This document shows positions 8,955 through 19,339 of a DNA stretch of 64,000 bases, one piece after another. The translations under genes were made by a program, and so were the position numbers. Numbering within the stretch: position 1 is the first letter of the stretch; the number at the start of each line of letters is the position of its first letter. Below the pieces are notes generated by a model that did not search any database, had not been told where the DNA came from, and saw only the letters and a program-made list of their open reading frames with translations. Origin of the DNA: Sthenelais limicola (taxonomy: Eukaryota > Annelida > Polychaeta > Phyllodocida > Sigalionidae); assembly GCA_942159475.1 (NCBI GenBank), contig OW804096.1, positions 109,652,194-109,716,193 on the forward strand, written 5' to 3'.

Positions 8955-9272
8955 ATTACTCTGTATGGAAATCCAGACTGGCCGAGAAACGTCGTGGAGA
9001 AAATTCATGTTTGTGAGGAATGCAGCAAACCATTCAGAACTCGCAATGATTTGGATAGACATGTTAGAATTCATACCGGCGAAAGGCCTTTCAAATGCCG
9101 GATGTGTGACCATAGAACGGCCGACAAGGGTAATGTTAGAAAACACCTGATGAGGCAGCACAAAATTGTTGAGGACATTAATCTTTTTATTGAGGATGAA
9201 ACGATTAAACAAAGGGACCTTAAACGTAGACTAAAGCACATGACATTTGTAGGGAAAAAGGAGAAACCCTGA
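8955..9272 (+). CDS. E14: two-finger C2H2 terminal exon with basic tail
   Basis: 105 codons after gtgtgttgcag. Leader [14 protein letters not shown], finger 1 at Cys20 ([17 protein letters not shown]), linker HTGERPFK, finger 2 at Cys48 ([17 protein letters not shown]), then an unusually long tail with INLFIEDET and a Lys/Arg-rich end ([11 protein letters not shown]...GKKEKP). AATAAA at 9385-9390. Confidence 0.88.
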   Translation: MTLYGNPDWPRNVVEKIHVCEECSKPFRTRNDLDRHVRIHTGERPFKCRMCDHRTADKGNVRKHLMRQHKIVEDINLFIEDETIKQRDLKRRLKHMTFVGKKEKP

Positions 9273-9384
9273 TGATTCTCAAGATCTTAGGTTGGAAAGG
9301 ATGTTGTTTTAGGTATTTGTTAACCCTTGCCGAAGGGTCCAAATTAAAGAGTTTTATACATTATTTATGGAAATATTTGTTATC

Positions 9385-9390
9385 AATAAA
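9385..9390 (+). terminator. Polyadenylation signal for E14 (and perhaps E12/E13)
   Basis: AATAAA 112 bp after the E14 stop; the first consensus signal downstream of E12 and E13 as well. Confidence 0.6.
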
Positions 9391-9630
9391 ATCTTGATAT
9401 GGTATTTGGTGGAGTCTTTTGTATTATTCCCGGGTCTCTGATTTTATACCTTGGTTAGTCAGGATTTAAATATTCACTTACAGACATTTAGATAACGATT
9501 CCATTTTGGTTCTGAATAACTGCCCTTCAGAAACGTGTTAAAAGGAAGATCGCCATGGCGAGTAATTTAGCCGAAATTGTTGTTCAAAGTAAGACGCAAA
9601 ACTACAGCACATTTTTGTCATTTATTACAG

Positions 9631-9903
9631 AGTGATCACTCAAACGATGCGGTGCTGATTATCCCATCCTCGAGACCAGCCCCGCCACTCAGGGTCTATG
9701 TATGTGAGGTTTGTTGCAAACGCTTCACTACAAATAAGGACCTCCAAAGGCACTTTAGAACCCATACTGGCGAGCGGCCTTTCAAGTGCAAAATATGTGC
9801 GCTTGCCTTCTCTGATAAAAGCAATTTAAGGAAGCACATCCAAGCCAAGCACAAAATAACCAATCTTAATAATATAAATAACTATATAGATATCTTGAAA
9901 TAG
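9631..9903 (+). CDS. E15: two-finger C2H2 terminal exon
   Basis: 90 codons after tttattacag. Pro-rich leader ending [10 protein letters not shown], finger 1 at Cys25 ([17 protein letters not shown]), linker HTGERPFK, finger 2 at Cys53 ([17 protein letters not shown]), Asn/Ile-rich tail [17 protein letters not shown] at 10002-10007. A 358 bp spacer precedes it, nothing in it beyond the E14 signal. Confidence 0.88.
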   Translation, partial: SDHSNDAVLIIPSSRPAPPLRVYVCEVCCKRFTTNKDLQRHFRTHTGERPFKCKICALAFSDKSNLRKHIQAKHKITNLNNINNYIDILK

Positions 9904-10200
9904 AGGTAGTTGATGGACTTTTCAAAGGTGGTTGTGATGGATATCATATGTATATTTCTCTCGGTGCGATTTTTTGTAATACTGGCACAATAGATGTTCC
10001 GAATAAAGGAAACGGCCGAAGTTTAAATAAATTATTGTCTTAGCTTACTCAGGTTTTTACGAGAGTTGCTAGCTAGTGTTGCCATGGGTAGAGTAGACGG
10101 GGAACTATCTTCCTTTACTGAGCATGAATCCACTTAAAAATGTATTTTGTTTATGACGTGATAGCTCATTTTAAGTGTTGGTGTTCACGATTCCTTACAG

Positions 10201-10425
10201 AGATCATTCGGTAAAGCCTTTAGCGGAGGCGTCGATATGTGCGAGAGGAAATTCGACTGTCCACTGTGTGGAAAACTCTTCGCCAATGCCTACAACCTGC
10301 AAGTGCATTCACGGACACACACTGGTCTGAAGCCTTTCAAGTGCGGCTTGTGCCCGTATAGCGCCTCTCAGAAAGTGCATCTCAATGGCCATATGAAACG
10401 TAAACATCGCGAGACCTTCATGTAA
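10201..10425 (+). CDS. E16: short two-finger C2H2 terminal exon
   Basis: 74 codons after ttccttacag. Leader RSFGKAFSGGVDM, finger 1 at Cys20 (CPLCGKLFANAYNLQVH), linker HTGLKPFK, finger 2 at Cys48 (CGLCPYSASQKVHLNGH), and a tail of only six residues (RETFM end). ATTAAA variant near 10464; no AATAAA. Confidence 0.87.
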   Translation, partial: RSFGKAFSGGVDMCERKFDCPLCGKLFANAYNLQVHSRTHTGLKPFKCGLCPYSASQKVHLNGHMKRKHRETFM

Positions 10426-10702
10426 GAAATCGCCTGGTCGGTTTGACGGATATCTAATGTGAATTAAATGACAGATATTTTATATATTAAAAAAGATCGT
10501 CCAACCAGGATCATCAGAGTTAAAGCAAGAAAACCCTGTTTGCAAATGCCCCTTTTCAATTATTTCATATTATCTGGTGCCTTACCCCAGATCTATATTG
10601 TCATAGATCATTAGTCCTCCGTCGGAAAAGAAATAGGCCCTCTGTTATCTATGGAAGACGCTTTCCAAATAGTAATCAGGCAATTTAATTCTTCAATTAC
10701 AG

Positions 10703-10984
10703 AGCGGTTGGACGGTGAAATGGCCAACACCGGAGAAAGGCCACAGCATTAAAGGCCCCGTGTTGGGCAGAGGTGTTGCCTGCCAGACGTGTGGCAAGCG
10801 ATTCGGGTCCTTGACCGATCTCCAACGTCACACAAGAACCCACACTGGGGAACGGCCTTTCACATGCTCTCTCTGCGCTTACAGCTCAGCTACTAAGGGT
10901 TGCCTTGTCCGTCATATGAAAAACAGGCACACTTTAGTACATAGAAATATAATGACTAAGTCTGAAACTCCTTCGACCTACTGA
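10703..10984 (+). CDS. E17: two-finger C2H2 terminal exon
   Basis: 93 codons after cttcaattacag. Leader SGWTVKWPTPEKG with two Trp, finger 1 at Cys27 (CQTCGKRFGSLTDLQRH), linker HTGERPFT, finger 2 at Cys55 (CSLCAYSSATKGCLVRH), tail ending SETPSTY. AATAAA at 11037-11042, 52 bp beyond the stop. Confidence 0.88.
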   Translation, partial: SGWTVKWPTPEKGHSIKGPVLGRGVACQTCGKRFGSLTDLQRHTRTHTGERPFTCSLCAYSSATKGCLVRHMKNRHTLVHRNIMTKSETPSTY

Positions 10985-11036
10985 CTTGACATTTCACCTT
11001 CAAGGACTTGTCAATAAGTTTCTTTCTGTTTTATGT

Positions 11037-11042
11037 AATAAA
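11037..11042 (+). terminator. Polyadenylation signal for E17
   Basis: AATAAA 52 bp past the E17 stop. Confidence 0.6.
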
Positions 11043-11334
11043 AATATACAATCAAACTCAGTTGGCAGAATTAGTCTGAAGTCCTTATTTCTTATCGGCG
11101 TATATATCAAATTGAACGATTTAACCGAATGTAATTAATAAATTATACTCATAAAAATGCAGGTGTAAGCTGACAGGCAGGGTTGTGAGACGGGGACAAG
11201 CCACTTTCTGAAGAGTCGCCGGGGACAAGCCCTTTACTTATCATTTCTGACGTGGGGAAAACCAAAAATCCAGGGGCCTTGCAATGATACAGTTTTCCAT
11301 CATATACATAACCTGTTCTGTTCCAATGACACAG

Positions 11335-11489
11335 TGAAACCTGTGGCAGGTCATTTTCCCACCCCTCCAGTCTGACGGTACCGTAACCCTGGAGAGAAGT
11401 CATTCTCATGCACTATATGTACCTTCAGTACAAACCGAAACGAAATCCAGCCTTGTACGTCATATGAAGTGTAAACATTAACCAATAAA
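11335..11489 (+). pseudogene. Decayed terminal exon, E18 subfamily, with its own AATAAA
   Basis: Readable pieces lie in different frames: ETCGRSFSHPSSLT (finger 1), then a shifted frame PGEKSFSCTICTF (linker and finger 2), then another shifted frame KSSLVRHMKCKH and stop at 11481. At least two indels and a premature TAA. An acceptor-like tgcag at about 11158-11161 leads straight into gtg taa. AATAAATAAA at 11484 survives. A dead copy of an E17/E18-like exon. Confidence 0.78.
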
Positions 11490-11629
11490 TAAAACGCGCT
11501 TTCATTTGGGTGGTTCTTACTTGTCCTAATCGTTAATTAAGAAAGCCCTCTTTTGTGGCTCAGTAATATATACCGTATGTTCACACACCAGCAAATAAAT
11601 GAAATAGCTCTCATACTGACTTTTAACAG

Positions 11630-11866
11630 GTGTCTCGCCCAAGTTGTAGAGTATTCAGTGACCAGCTAGGATGGACGCCAAGGACAGCTACGAAAGAAAG
11701 CTATGTGTGTGGCACCTGTGGCAAGCTATTTCCCAACCCTTCGAAATTGACGATTCACTTAAGGACCCATACTGGAGAAAAGCCCTTCAGCTGTAGTGTC
11801 TGTTCGTACAGCGCATCTAAAAAGAGCAATGTCGTACGCCATATGAAAACCATACATAGTTTATAG
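11630..11866 (+). CDS. E18: two-finger C2H2 terminal exon
   Basis: 78 codons after acttttaacag. Leader [17 protein letters not shown], finger 1 at Cys27 ([17 protein letters not shown]), linker HTGEKPFS, finger 2 at Cys55 ([17 protein letters not shown]), only four residues after the last His (TIHSL). E19 follows after 82 bp; an ATTAAA (11877-11882) is the only candidate signal between. Confidence 0.88.
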   Translation: MSRPSCRVFSDQLGWTPRTATKESYVCGTCGKLFPNPSKLTIHLRTHTGEKPFSCSVCSYSASKKSNVVRHMKTIHSL

Positions 11867-11948
11867 TAACACGCTGATTAAAAGTGTATTAATTAACGGC
11901 CGAACTGCGAACAAACGGATGAAACTTGTTTTTTCTGCGTCTTTACAG

Positions 11949-12266
11949 GTATCTCCTCTAAGCTTCAGAGGAAATCCCTCAGTATGGCATAGGTTTACGC
12001 CTAATGCACCTGAGCAGAAGACGGAATATCCTTGTGAAACCTGTGGCAAGCCCTTTTCCCGCCCTGCATTATTGATGAGGCACACAAGAACCCACACCGG
12101 GGAAAGGCCTTATCATTGCCACGTCTGCAATCGATACAGTGCTAAAGAAAAGGGAGCCCTTAAGAAACACATGGAAGCCAAACACTCAGGAGTACTCACT
12201 GTCGAGGGAATAGGGCAAAACCAGATTCGTAGGGAGGAAACAGGCCGGTTACCTGAAACAAAATGA
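11949..12266 (+). CDS. E19: two-finger C2H2 terminal exon with one-residue insertion in finger 2
   Basis: 105 codons after cgtctttacag. Leader with [14 protein letters not shown], finger 1 at Cys29 ([17 protein letters not shown]), linker HTGERPYH, finger 2 at Cys57 with 13 residues between the Cys and His pairs ([18 protein letters not shown]) instead of 12. Charged tail ending RLPETK. A-rich AATAAA cluster at 12271-12292 right after the stop. Confidence 0.87.
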   Translation, partial: VSPLSFRGNPSVWHRFTPNAPEQKTEYPCETCGKPFSRPALLMRHTRTHTGERPYHCHVCNRYSAKEKGALKKHMEAKHSGVLTVEGIGQNQIRREETGRLPETK

Positions 12267-12961
12267 GAAAAATAAAATAAAATAAAAAAAAGTCCCAATT
12301 CGTAAAAGATTTTTACTTCCAATCTGAACATCCACGGAATAGTACCGGTATAAGACTTCAAATCAACGAATAGGAATACCCGACTAAATGGTGCGACCTA
12401 CTCTGATCCCCATATGCTATATCCAGTGAACAGTGACTAGAACAACTGCAATCAATTTAGTATTCCAGTAGTTAAAAGTATTTAGAGACGTATAATATAG
12501 TACTGACTTATCTACGCCCACTCTCCTTATCACTGGCTCGCTGTTTGCCATCTACTTTCCTCTATTGTGTTATGGACTGGAAATTGCACAACTGGCTATT
12601 ATCTCTGTTGTATGTGTTGTCATACTTGCAAGCTATGTATTATTGGACTACCATAATTCGACAAGTCAGTGGCTCGGTGCATGCCCATCAATTGCATCAT
12701 CTATATTTTGATATTCAGAAAATATAGATGATGAAATTATAGTACATGTATCTGCTAACCTGATCTGCGATTTCGTACACATCACTCACACATATATATT
12801 TATATGTATACCTACCCTGGTTAAATAAAACCAATAAATGCACAAATAGTGCAAAACCTAACATTACTAAGTTATTATCTCCGTTTGATCACAGTATTTT
12901 GTGGTTAGATGCGTTTGGTTCTTCAGTTCGCCCTTCATTCAATGTGTCCCGTTCGTTGCAG
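12267..12961. other. Spacer E19-E20
   Basis: UTR and intron. A small palindromic patch (catctatattttgatattc ... aatatagatgat near 12700-12735) could form a hairpin. No coding sequence recognised. Confidence 0.5.
12271..12276 (+). terminator. Polyadenylation signal for E19
   Basis: First of several overlapping AATAAA copies directly after the E19 stop. Confidence 0.55.
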
Positions 12962-13234
12962 ATACCAGAAACCGTCAGGGATGCGTTTCTTGGATTTAAT
13001 AACACGGGGGAGAAGCAGCCGTCATGCACATGTAATATCTGTGGAATTGAGTGTCATTACCCCTCAACACTGGATGTCCATATGCGTATACACACTGGCG
13101 AGAAACCATATCCTTGTTCTTATTGTCCGTACAGAGCCGCTCGAAAAACCCACTTGAAGGGGCATCTCTTGGCCAGGCATAAGGTTGCGGATATCCCAGA
13201 AGAACAACCAACTGAAAATAAAAATTGGAAATAG
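12962..13234 (+). CDS. E20: two-finger C2H2 terminal exon
   Basis: 90 codons after gttcgttgcag. Leader IPETVRDAFLGFNN, finger 1 at Cys24 (CNICGIECHYPSTLDVH, core Phe to Cys), linker HTGEKPYP, finger 2 at Cys52 (CSYCPYRAARKTHLKGH), tail ADIPEEQPTENKNWK. E21 starts 81 bp after its stop without a poly(A) consensus between. Confidence 0.87.
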   Translation: MPETVRDAFLGFNNTGEKQPSCTCNICGIECHYPSTLDVHMRIHTGEKPYPCSYCPYRAARKTHLKGHLLARHKVADIPEEQPTENKNWK

Positions 13235-13314
13235 CATAAGAAATAGTTGTCTGTAAATCGTGTTGTTATCGCCGTGTAGTTAACAAAATCTTATTTGGTT
13301 TTCTCTCACTGCAG

Positions 13315-13536
13315 AGGCTAAGCCAGCATATAGAAGTTCCACCAAACCTCTCAAGTATATCTCACCAAGACCTCCACCAGTGCTTGCATTGTGCCAAAAT
13401 ATTTGATGCTAAATCTAAACTGTTGAGGCACAGCCGGACTCACACAGGCGAGCGACCGTTCAAGTGTCAACTCTGTGATTATAGTTCCACCCACAAGAGC
13501 AATGTGAAGAGACATGTGAACATGAAGCATCATTAA
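13315..13536 (+). CDS. E21: two-finger C2H2 terminal exon (no in-frame Met before the tail)
   Basis: 73 codons after tctctcactgcag. Leader RLSQHIEVPPNLSSISHQDLHQ, finger 1 at Cys23 (CLHCAKIFDAKSKLLRH), linker HTGERPFK, finger 2 at Cys51 (CQLCDYSSTHKSNVKRH), ends with the last finger itself (MKHH then stop), so it has practically no tail. AATAAA at 13658-13663. Confidence 0.88.
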   Translation, partial: RLSQHIEVPPNLSSISHQDLHQCLHCAKIFDAKSKLLRHSRTHTGERPFKCQLCDYSSTHKSNVKRHVNMKHH

Positions 13537-14588
13537 CATCTACGGCATTTATTTTTTTCACAAATGGCATTCACAACTGGGGTGGACATTAAATTTTAAT
13601 AACTTGTTTTGTTGTGTTTTATATTTTATACTCGGATTTTTGTTGGATAGGAAGTTCAATAAAATTGATATAAAGCCATATCGAATTCTTCATGACTCCT
13701 TTTCGAACAAAAACATAGATTGGGCAGCTCAAGTCCGATGTCAATGAATGGGCGTCTGGTATGGACGTTCTCCCGCATATGACACTGAATGAAATAATGA
13801 TGCATGACTGACCACATCTACTGAATAAAATCGCGCGAGATATCAAAGATTATTATAATTTTTGGATATATATTATTTATATATTTCAGTGTCTTTTACT
13901 AAATTTACAGATTGATTTGGTCGTAACCGAATGTTCTTCGGCATAATAGGTTTTCTAGTTCTCGCTGGTAGTTTAAAATACCTTTTACATGTATATATCC
14001 ATTAGCGAAAGGAGGGCTCGAAAAAACCCTACCAACTGCACTTGCCCAACATCATTTTTCACTTGCCCAAATTTATTTGCAGAATTATAAACGAAATTAC
14101 ACTGATCTGTATGTATCTTCTTTCATTGTGAGTAGACATCACAACGGGTTTGAAATCGGCGCCGTAGAGATTTTCACTTGCCCAATCGGGCAACTAACAT
14201 TAAATGTTACTTGCCCAGAGACATTTTTTAGTTGCCCCGGGGAACTAAACAGGTTTTTTTTCGAGCCCTGAAGTAGGTACATGTAATTCGAAATCCTTTC
14301 TAGGACTAGTTCCCTTTTTATTTTCAGTAACTTCTAGGATAATCATGGCGAGAATTTATGTGCTTTATATGAGATTTACACTAACCCAGTCAACTGCATG
14401 CTTAATTAACCGTAGATCGGATTCATCATGACGTAGCTGCTTCTAGTATGTCTAAAGGTATTCACAATGATGACCTTTAGACTGTTCGAGTCCCTGCTCC
14501 TTTTCCTTACTATAATACCTCCATTCAGGACAAATCAAAGTTTAAGGTGTGTGGTAAAAATGCTCTTTTTCATTTTCTGTTGCTCCAG
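13537..14588. other. Spacer E21-E22
   Basis: E21 UTR (AATAAA 13658-13663), a MITE-like element at 14013-14269, then intron. Confidence 0.6.
14013..14269. mobile_element. MITE-like element with ~18 bp terminal inverted repeats
   Basis: The left end agggctcgaaaaaaccct (14013-14030) is matched in inverted form by the right end (14251-14269, tttttttcgagccct). The inside carries several copies of cacttgccca or its variants and one inverted pair (cccaatcgggca). The 64-codon frame inside is Cys/Pro-rich only because of these copies and is not a gene. A clear target duplication was not found. Confidence 0.7.
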
Positions 14589-14867
14589 GACCAATTCGAG
14601 CTACTTGCCTCAGGGGAAGGTGTACAGGAAAACTCATTGAAGAAAATTCATGCCTGCTTTGTCTGTTACAAAGAGTTCAGCTGTCCATCAGACCTCACCA
14701 GACACAGCCGAGCGCATACCGGCGAACGACCTTTTAAATGTAATTATTGCGACCATAGCACTACTCAGAAAGGCCACTTGAAAAAACACATGGAGCGAAA
14801 GCATCCAGGAGTTTGTGGGGTTTTCACCGTTGAGGAAAATCATAAGAAGAAGGCTAAAAAGAGTTGA
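14589..14867 (+). CDS. E22: two-finger C2H2 terminal exon
   Basis: 92 codons after ctgttgctccag. Leader [15 protein letters not shown], finger 1 at Cys23 ([17 protein letters not shown]), linker HTGERPFK, finger 2 at Cys51 ([17 protein letters not shown]), tail with GVFTVEEN and a Lys-rich end (HKKKAKKS). The finger 2 sequence is close to E24 ([17 protein letters not shown]). AATAAA at 14987-14992. Confidence 0.88.
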   Translation, partial: DQFELLASGEGVQENSLKKIHACFVCYKEFSCPSDLTRHSRAHTGERPFKCNYCDHSTTQKGHLKKHMERKHPGVCGVFTVEENHKKKAKKS

Positions 14868-15293
14868 GATGCTCATGGACACCATCTCCCTCATTACATG
14901 ATCATCTCCATGATAAAACAGACTTAGAAGACCTAGGGTAGATTTATGCTTGTATTCTTTTTAATATGTAGTGAGTTTTCGTATGGAATAAATATGATTG
15001 AATTTCATCCTTTTTCTTTTCGAGTAATTATTAGCGTTGTCGACCTAGCATAACATCCCAGGCATCATTGTCAGCGTTCAGGCATTGAAGAGGATAACTG
15101 AGAATAGTTGTAGATCAAACCGTGGATGCAGAAGGTGTGTAGTTGTAGGGGGCGGGGGCGATACATGTCTCAAACGGTTACAGCTAAACAAATATGACGC
15201 AGCAATAAATCTTCCGAGATAAGGTAGTAGTAAGATGAAAAACCTGATGAAGCTACGGTTCTGTTACATCCTTTCAATTTTCTTTGGTCGCAG
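14868..15293. other. Spacer E22-E23
   Basis: UTR with AATAAA (14987-14992) and intron; no other feature seen. Confidence 0.55.
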
Positions 15294-15560
15294 AGAACTA
15301 ATCGGCTGCCCGATGAGACTCGGTATCTGCTGGGAGACAACTGGAAAGCAAGTCGTGTTCAGGCCAGAAGATTTGAATGCTCAGTGTGTGGCCATGGATT
15401 TGCTAGCCCGTCCGGACTCGTCAGACACAACAGAACCCATACTGGCGAGCGTCCATTCAAATGTACACAATGTGATTATTCTGCTGCTCGTAAACATCAC
15501 TTACAGGATCATATGCTGCGAAAGCATGCAGAATACTCATGCCTGAGCAGTAAACACTAA
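15294..15560 (+). CDS. E23: two-finger C2H2 terminal exon (no Met before the fingers)
   Basis: 88 codons after tttggtcgcag (15283-15293). Leader RTNRLPDETRYLLGDNWKAS, finger 1 at Cys29 (CSVCGHGFASPSGLVRH), linker HTGERPFK, finger 2 at Cys57 (CTQCDYSAARKHHLQDH), tail AEYSCLSSKH. A longer frame that overlaps it from 15235 is in the wrong phase and is not the protein. Confidence 0.88.
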   Translation, partial: RTNRLPDETRYLLGDNWKASRVQARRFECSVCGHGFASPSGLVRHNRTHTGERPFKCTQCDYSAARKHHLQDHMLRKHAEYSCLSSKH

Positions 15561-16694
15561 TTTGGGTCTTGCTTGACACTTCTGTCACAAACTGTTGCCT
15601 TCACAAATGGCCTTATTAGCTACCCCCTAATTTGTCTAGGTGTTTTTCAATTACGTATGACCACAATAGAGGCCTCCCTGGCAGATCCATATCTGGTGAC
15701 AATAACATTACTACTGAACTACATTCCCCTCCCCACCCAAATGTTAATCGTGCTTTAGTTAGTTAGAGACGTTCCGGTTACCGGATACTTTCTCCTTATG
15801 AATCAGATCTCTTGGTCGACTGCTAGCATCTAATAAGATACATACGACAAGCTACATGATACCTCTTCATATTTAGTTGAAACCTCTCTTCATGATATGT
15901 GTCTGCTAGAACCTCCAACCGAATTAGCGACTTGCACCAGTATTCCCTAACCCCTAATGCGAGGGACCATACAAATAATATGATAATTGCGAATATAGCT
16001 TCAACCAGAGAGAGATCCAACGTAATAACACATGAAAGAGAAGTGCACTGCAACTTGGACATTCAAATCACTAAAGCGTTTAACAAATAGCTCTAAAATG
16101 GTCCATGTGATACTGGTAGATAACTGTTGGGATTTATTTGATTAAAAAGGATTCTTGTGAACCACCCGGAAGAAAGATCTCGTTCGTATTCTTATTGCTA
16201 ATAGTAGTACATACATATATTGCCTTTTCTGCACTCTGTTGCAAGGCAAGTCATTAGGTTGTATTGTAGCAAAGATTGTAGATTTAGTACTTTTTTGTCT
16301 AATCAATCGAGTGTTCGAATGTTTACTTAGATGTGCACACACCAAGCTTTCATTTTCATAAGGGAATCGTCATGCTTATTCCAAATTTATGGTGTGCTTG
16401 AAAAATGATCTGGGAAATCGCTCGTGGGGCACCAAGGTGTTGAAATAGTTATAGGGTGATGCCTGACTCAAGGTTTTACAATTATTAAGGTCACATTAAA
16501 CTAGAGGTACTGAACTTTTGCAGTGTTTCTATCTTACAGCCAAATAAACCGTTGGGTGAAAATTCGTTTTCTTGTAGTTGTTATCCGTACAACGTCGTTG
16601 GGAGAGACTGTAAAGGCATGTATTGTCTGATATGCCATTGTAGTAAAATCAACTTGGTAAAGGGCTGCTTCTGTTTCATTTTCTCTAGCTGCAG
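15561..16694. other. Spacer E23-E24
   Basis: 1.1 kb without recognisable fingers or repeats. No AATAAA close to E23. Confidence 0.5.
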
Positions 16695-16928
16695 AAGCCT
16701 CATTACGAGCTGCTGGCTGTGAGAGAAGAGTCACGGAAGCCCCTGAAGAACCACATTTGCGCTTTGTGTGGTAAAGATTTTGCCTGTCCAGCTGCTCTCC
16801 TGGTGCACAGCCGAACCCATACAGGCGAGCGACCATTCAAATGTAGCTATTGCCGCTATAGCTCGACACAAAAAAGTCATGTGAAGAGGCATATGCAGCG
16901 AAGACACCCTGATGTGGAATCATATTGA
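16695..16928 (+). CDS. E24: two-finger C2H2 terminal exon
   Basis: 77 codons after ttctctagctgcag. Leader [15 protein letters not shown], which resembles the FELLASGE leader of E22, finger 1 at Cys22 ([17 protein letters not shown]), linker HTGERPFK, finger 2 at Cys50 ([17 protein letters not shown]), tail PDVESY. E22 and E24 look like diverged duplicates. AATAAA at 17337-17342 is about 410 bp away. Confidence 0.88.
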   Translation, partial: KPHYELLAVREESRKPLKNHICALCGKDFACPAALLVHSRTHTGERPFKCSYCRYSSTQKSHVKRHMQRRHPDVESY

Positions 16929-17763
16929 TGTGTGCCCCCAACTACAACGGAATGGCTCTGAGACTTCGTGCTACCTGTCTCAACTAATTAAAACAGATTA
17001 TCTGAAAAGACGAGCTCCTAGAATGTTTGAAATTTCTTCATCAGGACTTTTTGTGTTGAATTGGTTCGGGAAAATAGCAATCTCCTCCTATCCTTTTTAT
17101 ACGGTATTTGTGATTGGTTCCTTTATTAGACACTGACTCAAGGAGTAGTAACATTACATTAGAAGGTTTTGGATAGGCTTATACTCGATATGGCAAATAA
17201 TGTGAACACATTTATGGTAGATGTAGCAAGCAGAAATCTGTTTTATTAGTACTACTGTACCATCCATTACTAAATATTGATGATGACAACATAGTCAGAT
17301 GACTCCCCGGAGATTGTATTTGTGCTGCGACAGATCAATAAAGTAGTATCTGAAAGTTTGTCGCATTTTCTTAAAATGCTAAACCCTACCAGACATAATA
17401 TACTATAGATGTTTGTGATAGATGGCTAAGCCGTATTCCTGGGAAGAAAAAAAAGGTCTGGAGGTTTTGTAAGATGGTGATGCTTCTTTGCCATGACCGG
17501 GCTCCCCATACTCTTCAACTTATTCTTAAGCATTTGATTGCACGTTTGGAAACCACACGCAATCGTTTTGTTCTGCTGAATACTAACCCAGATTGTAAGT
17601 TGGTGTGGATTAAACAATGAAAAATTGCCTGATTCTTCCTGCTAACCAACCGTCTCCGCCATGCACCTGCGAAATGATATCATAAAAAATGATGAAGGAG
17701 CTGAACGTGCATGGCACTGGGCAGTGTACTGATGATGACCGTGTAAATGCTTGTGTGTTGCAG
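16929..17763. other. Spacer E24-E25
   Basis: UTR/intron; only the AATAAA at 17337-17342 is recognisable. Confidence 0.5.
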
Positions 17764-18036
17764 ACCTCCCTAGCATCTCCACCAAATCTACCAGCCGCAG
17801 GAGTCATGTTTAACAAGAGGTACCCCTGCACGTATTGTGGCAATCTCTACCCTTCCAACTCTGAGCTGCAACGCCATGTGAGAACACATACTGGCGAGAA
17901 GCCCTTCCATTGCTCCATGTGCTCATTCGCCGCCTCACAAAAGTCTTCTGTGAGGAGACACATGCTTCGTGTGCATAAAATCGCCACTAACATGTCTGCA
18001 CTGAAGGACGAGTTAGAACCTGTACCCAATCCGTAG
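17764..18036 (+). CDS. E25: two-finger C2H2 terminal exon
   Basis: 90 codons after cttgtgtgttgcag. Leader TSLASPPNLPAAGVMFNK, finger 1 at Cys22 (CTYCGNLYPSNSELQRH), linker HTGEKPFH, finger 2 at Cys50 (CSMCSFAASQKSSVRRH), acidic tail KDELEPVPNP. Confidence 0.88.
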   Translation, partial: TSLASPPNLPAAGVMFNKRYPCTYCGNLYPSNSELQRHVRTHTGEKPFHCSMCSFAASQKSSVRRHMLRVHKIATNMSALKDELEPVPNP

Positions 18037-18281
18037 TTTTTAAACGAAAGCTTTCTCAGTGGTACTGGGAGACTATTATGTTTGCTAAATAGATGAAGAT
18101 TGATTGAATCCATTCCTTGAGAGCGCACGACTTTCCCTGAGAATGCACCTTACCTGCGATGCATTATCCGAGGGAAGGCCAAGCAACCCTAGCACCAACC
18201 ATTACAGTGGCTCTCCCTCTTCCATAGCCATTGCACCCTATCAGAAGCACTATCTCTATCTCATGTTGTTCTCTCTTCCAG

Positions 18282-18521
18282 AGACTGTTCATCCAGCGTC
18301 TAAGCAACTCGCCGAGAGGGCTTGATCATAAAAGAAAGAAAGTGTATCCATGTGAGACTTGTGGCAAGCTGTTCCCGCACCCGTCCAACCTGATAATGCA
18401 CGAGCGGACACATACTGGAGATCACCCATACAAGTGTCCGCACTGCCATTACAGTGCTGCTCAAAAAGTACATCTCAAAAGGCATTTGGAGAGGAAGCAC
18501 TCCGCCGTTTTTGTCAAGTAG
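18282..18521 (+). CDS. E26: two-finger C2H2 terminal exon
   Basis: 79 codons after ttctctcttccag. Basic leader RLFIQRLSNSPRGLDHKRKK, finger 1 at Cys24 (CETCGKLFPHPSNLIMH), linker HTGDHPYK (Asp-His in place of Glu-Lys), finger 2 at Cys52 (CPHCHYSAAQKVHLKRH), tail SAVFVK. AATAAA at 18742-18747. Confidence 0.88.
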   Translation, partial: RLFIQRLSNSPRGLDHKRKKVYPCETCGKLFPHPSNLIMHERTHTGDHPYKCPHCHYSAAQKVHLKRHLERKHSAVFVK

Positions 18522-19096
18522 TGATGTAAATTTGGCGATGAAATGCAGCTCGTCTGAAGCCCTTAGTCCCGAGAAAATCAGTCAGGGAGCGTGTAAATAA
18601 TCGATCAATATGTTAGCCACGAAATGGAGGAGTAATACCAGGAAACATTACTAGCAATGACTCATGGTGCCATGTTTTAATAGGACTGGGCATTCTGTTA
18701 ATGCATGCTTTTCTCTCGGGCAACACAAGATGTGTTGACCAAATAAATCTCTATGGGTACGAGATAACAACCAACTGAGATAGGTCTCCATCAACTAGCA
18801 AATTCTGAGCGGATGGTTCAGTGAGTCCTCCCATCCTTGAATAAGCGGAGACGATTGAAAGGTTTAACCCATTCAGCGCCGAGTATCGTAAAATAGTAAG
18901 ACCAACTACCTCATGTCAATATGAATGTAACACTTCGAGATAGAAAGTTCCACCATGCAGGCCCGAGTGAGGCCATGATTTTGTAACCAGACATTGCATT
19001 GTGTGTTGTTCCCTTTACATTAGTTGTCATCAACAAGTACGATGCGGACGAAACAAAAGGGTTCAAATAAAGACTGCCTGTGTTGCTCTTTTCCAG
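18522..19096. other. Spacer E26-E27
   Basis: UTR with AATAAA (18742-18747) and intron; nothing else seen. Confidence 0.55.
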
Positions 19097-19339
19097 AACA
19101 AATGGCCTCCGGTTCCGAATGAGATGTGCAAGAAATACCAAGTGCGTCAGCCTCGGCACGTTTGTAATGTTTGTGGGAAGATTTTCCAAAACAAGTCTCA
19201 CCTGCTTTCCCACGTAAGAACTCACACGGGCGAGAAGCCATTTAAATGTCGCATATGCGGCTTCTGTAGTGCTCAAAAGAGTCACCTCAAGAGACATGTT
19301 GTAACCATTCATAGACTGGAAAATGCTGATTTTCTATAG
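19097..19339 (+). CDS. E27: two-finger C2H2 terminal exon
   Basis: 80 codons after ttgctcttttccag. Leader [14 protein letters not shown], finger 1 at Cys23 ([17 protein letters not shown]), linker HTGEKPFK, finger 2 at Cys51 ([17 protein letters not shown]), short tail LENADFL. AATAAA at 19712-19717. Confidence 0.88.
   Translation, partial: NKWPPVPNEMCKKYQVRQPRHVCNVCGKIFQNKSHLLSHVRTHTGEKPFKCRICGFCSAQKSHLKRHVVTIHRLENADFL

Larger units (their letters stand above)
10985..11629. other. Spacer E17-E18
   Basis: E17 UTR, the pseudo-exon at 11335-11489, and intron. Confidence 0.6.

Noticed and set aside
14077..14271. 64-codon open frame with repeated CP motifs
   Set aside because: It is the translation of the repeated cttgcccA units inside the MITE-like element.
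15235..15546. 103-codon frame overlapping E23
   Set aside because: It is in a different phase from the finger frame and lacks the Cys/His pattern; the phase-0 frame from 15294 is the real one.
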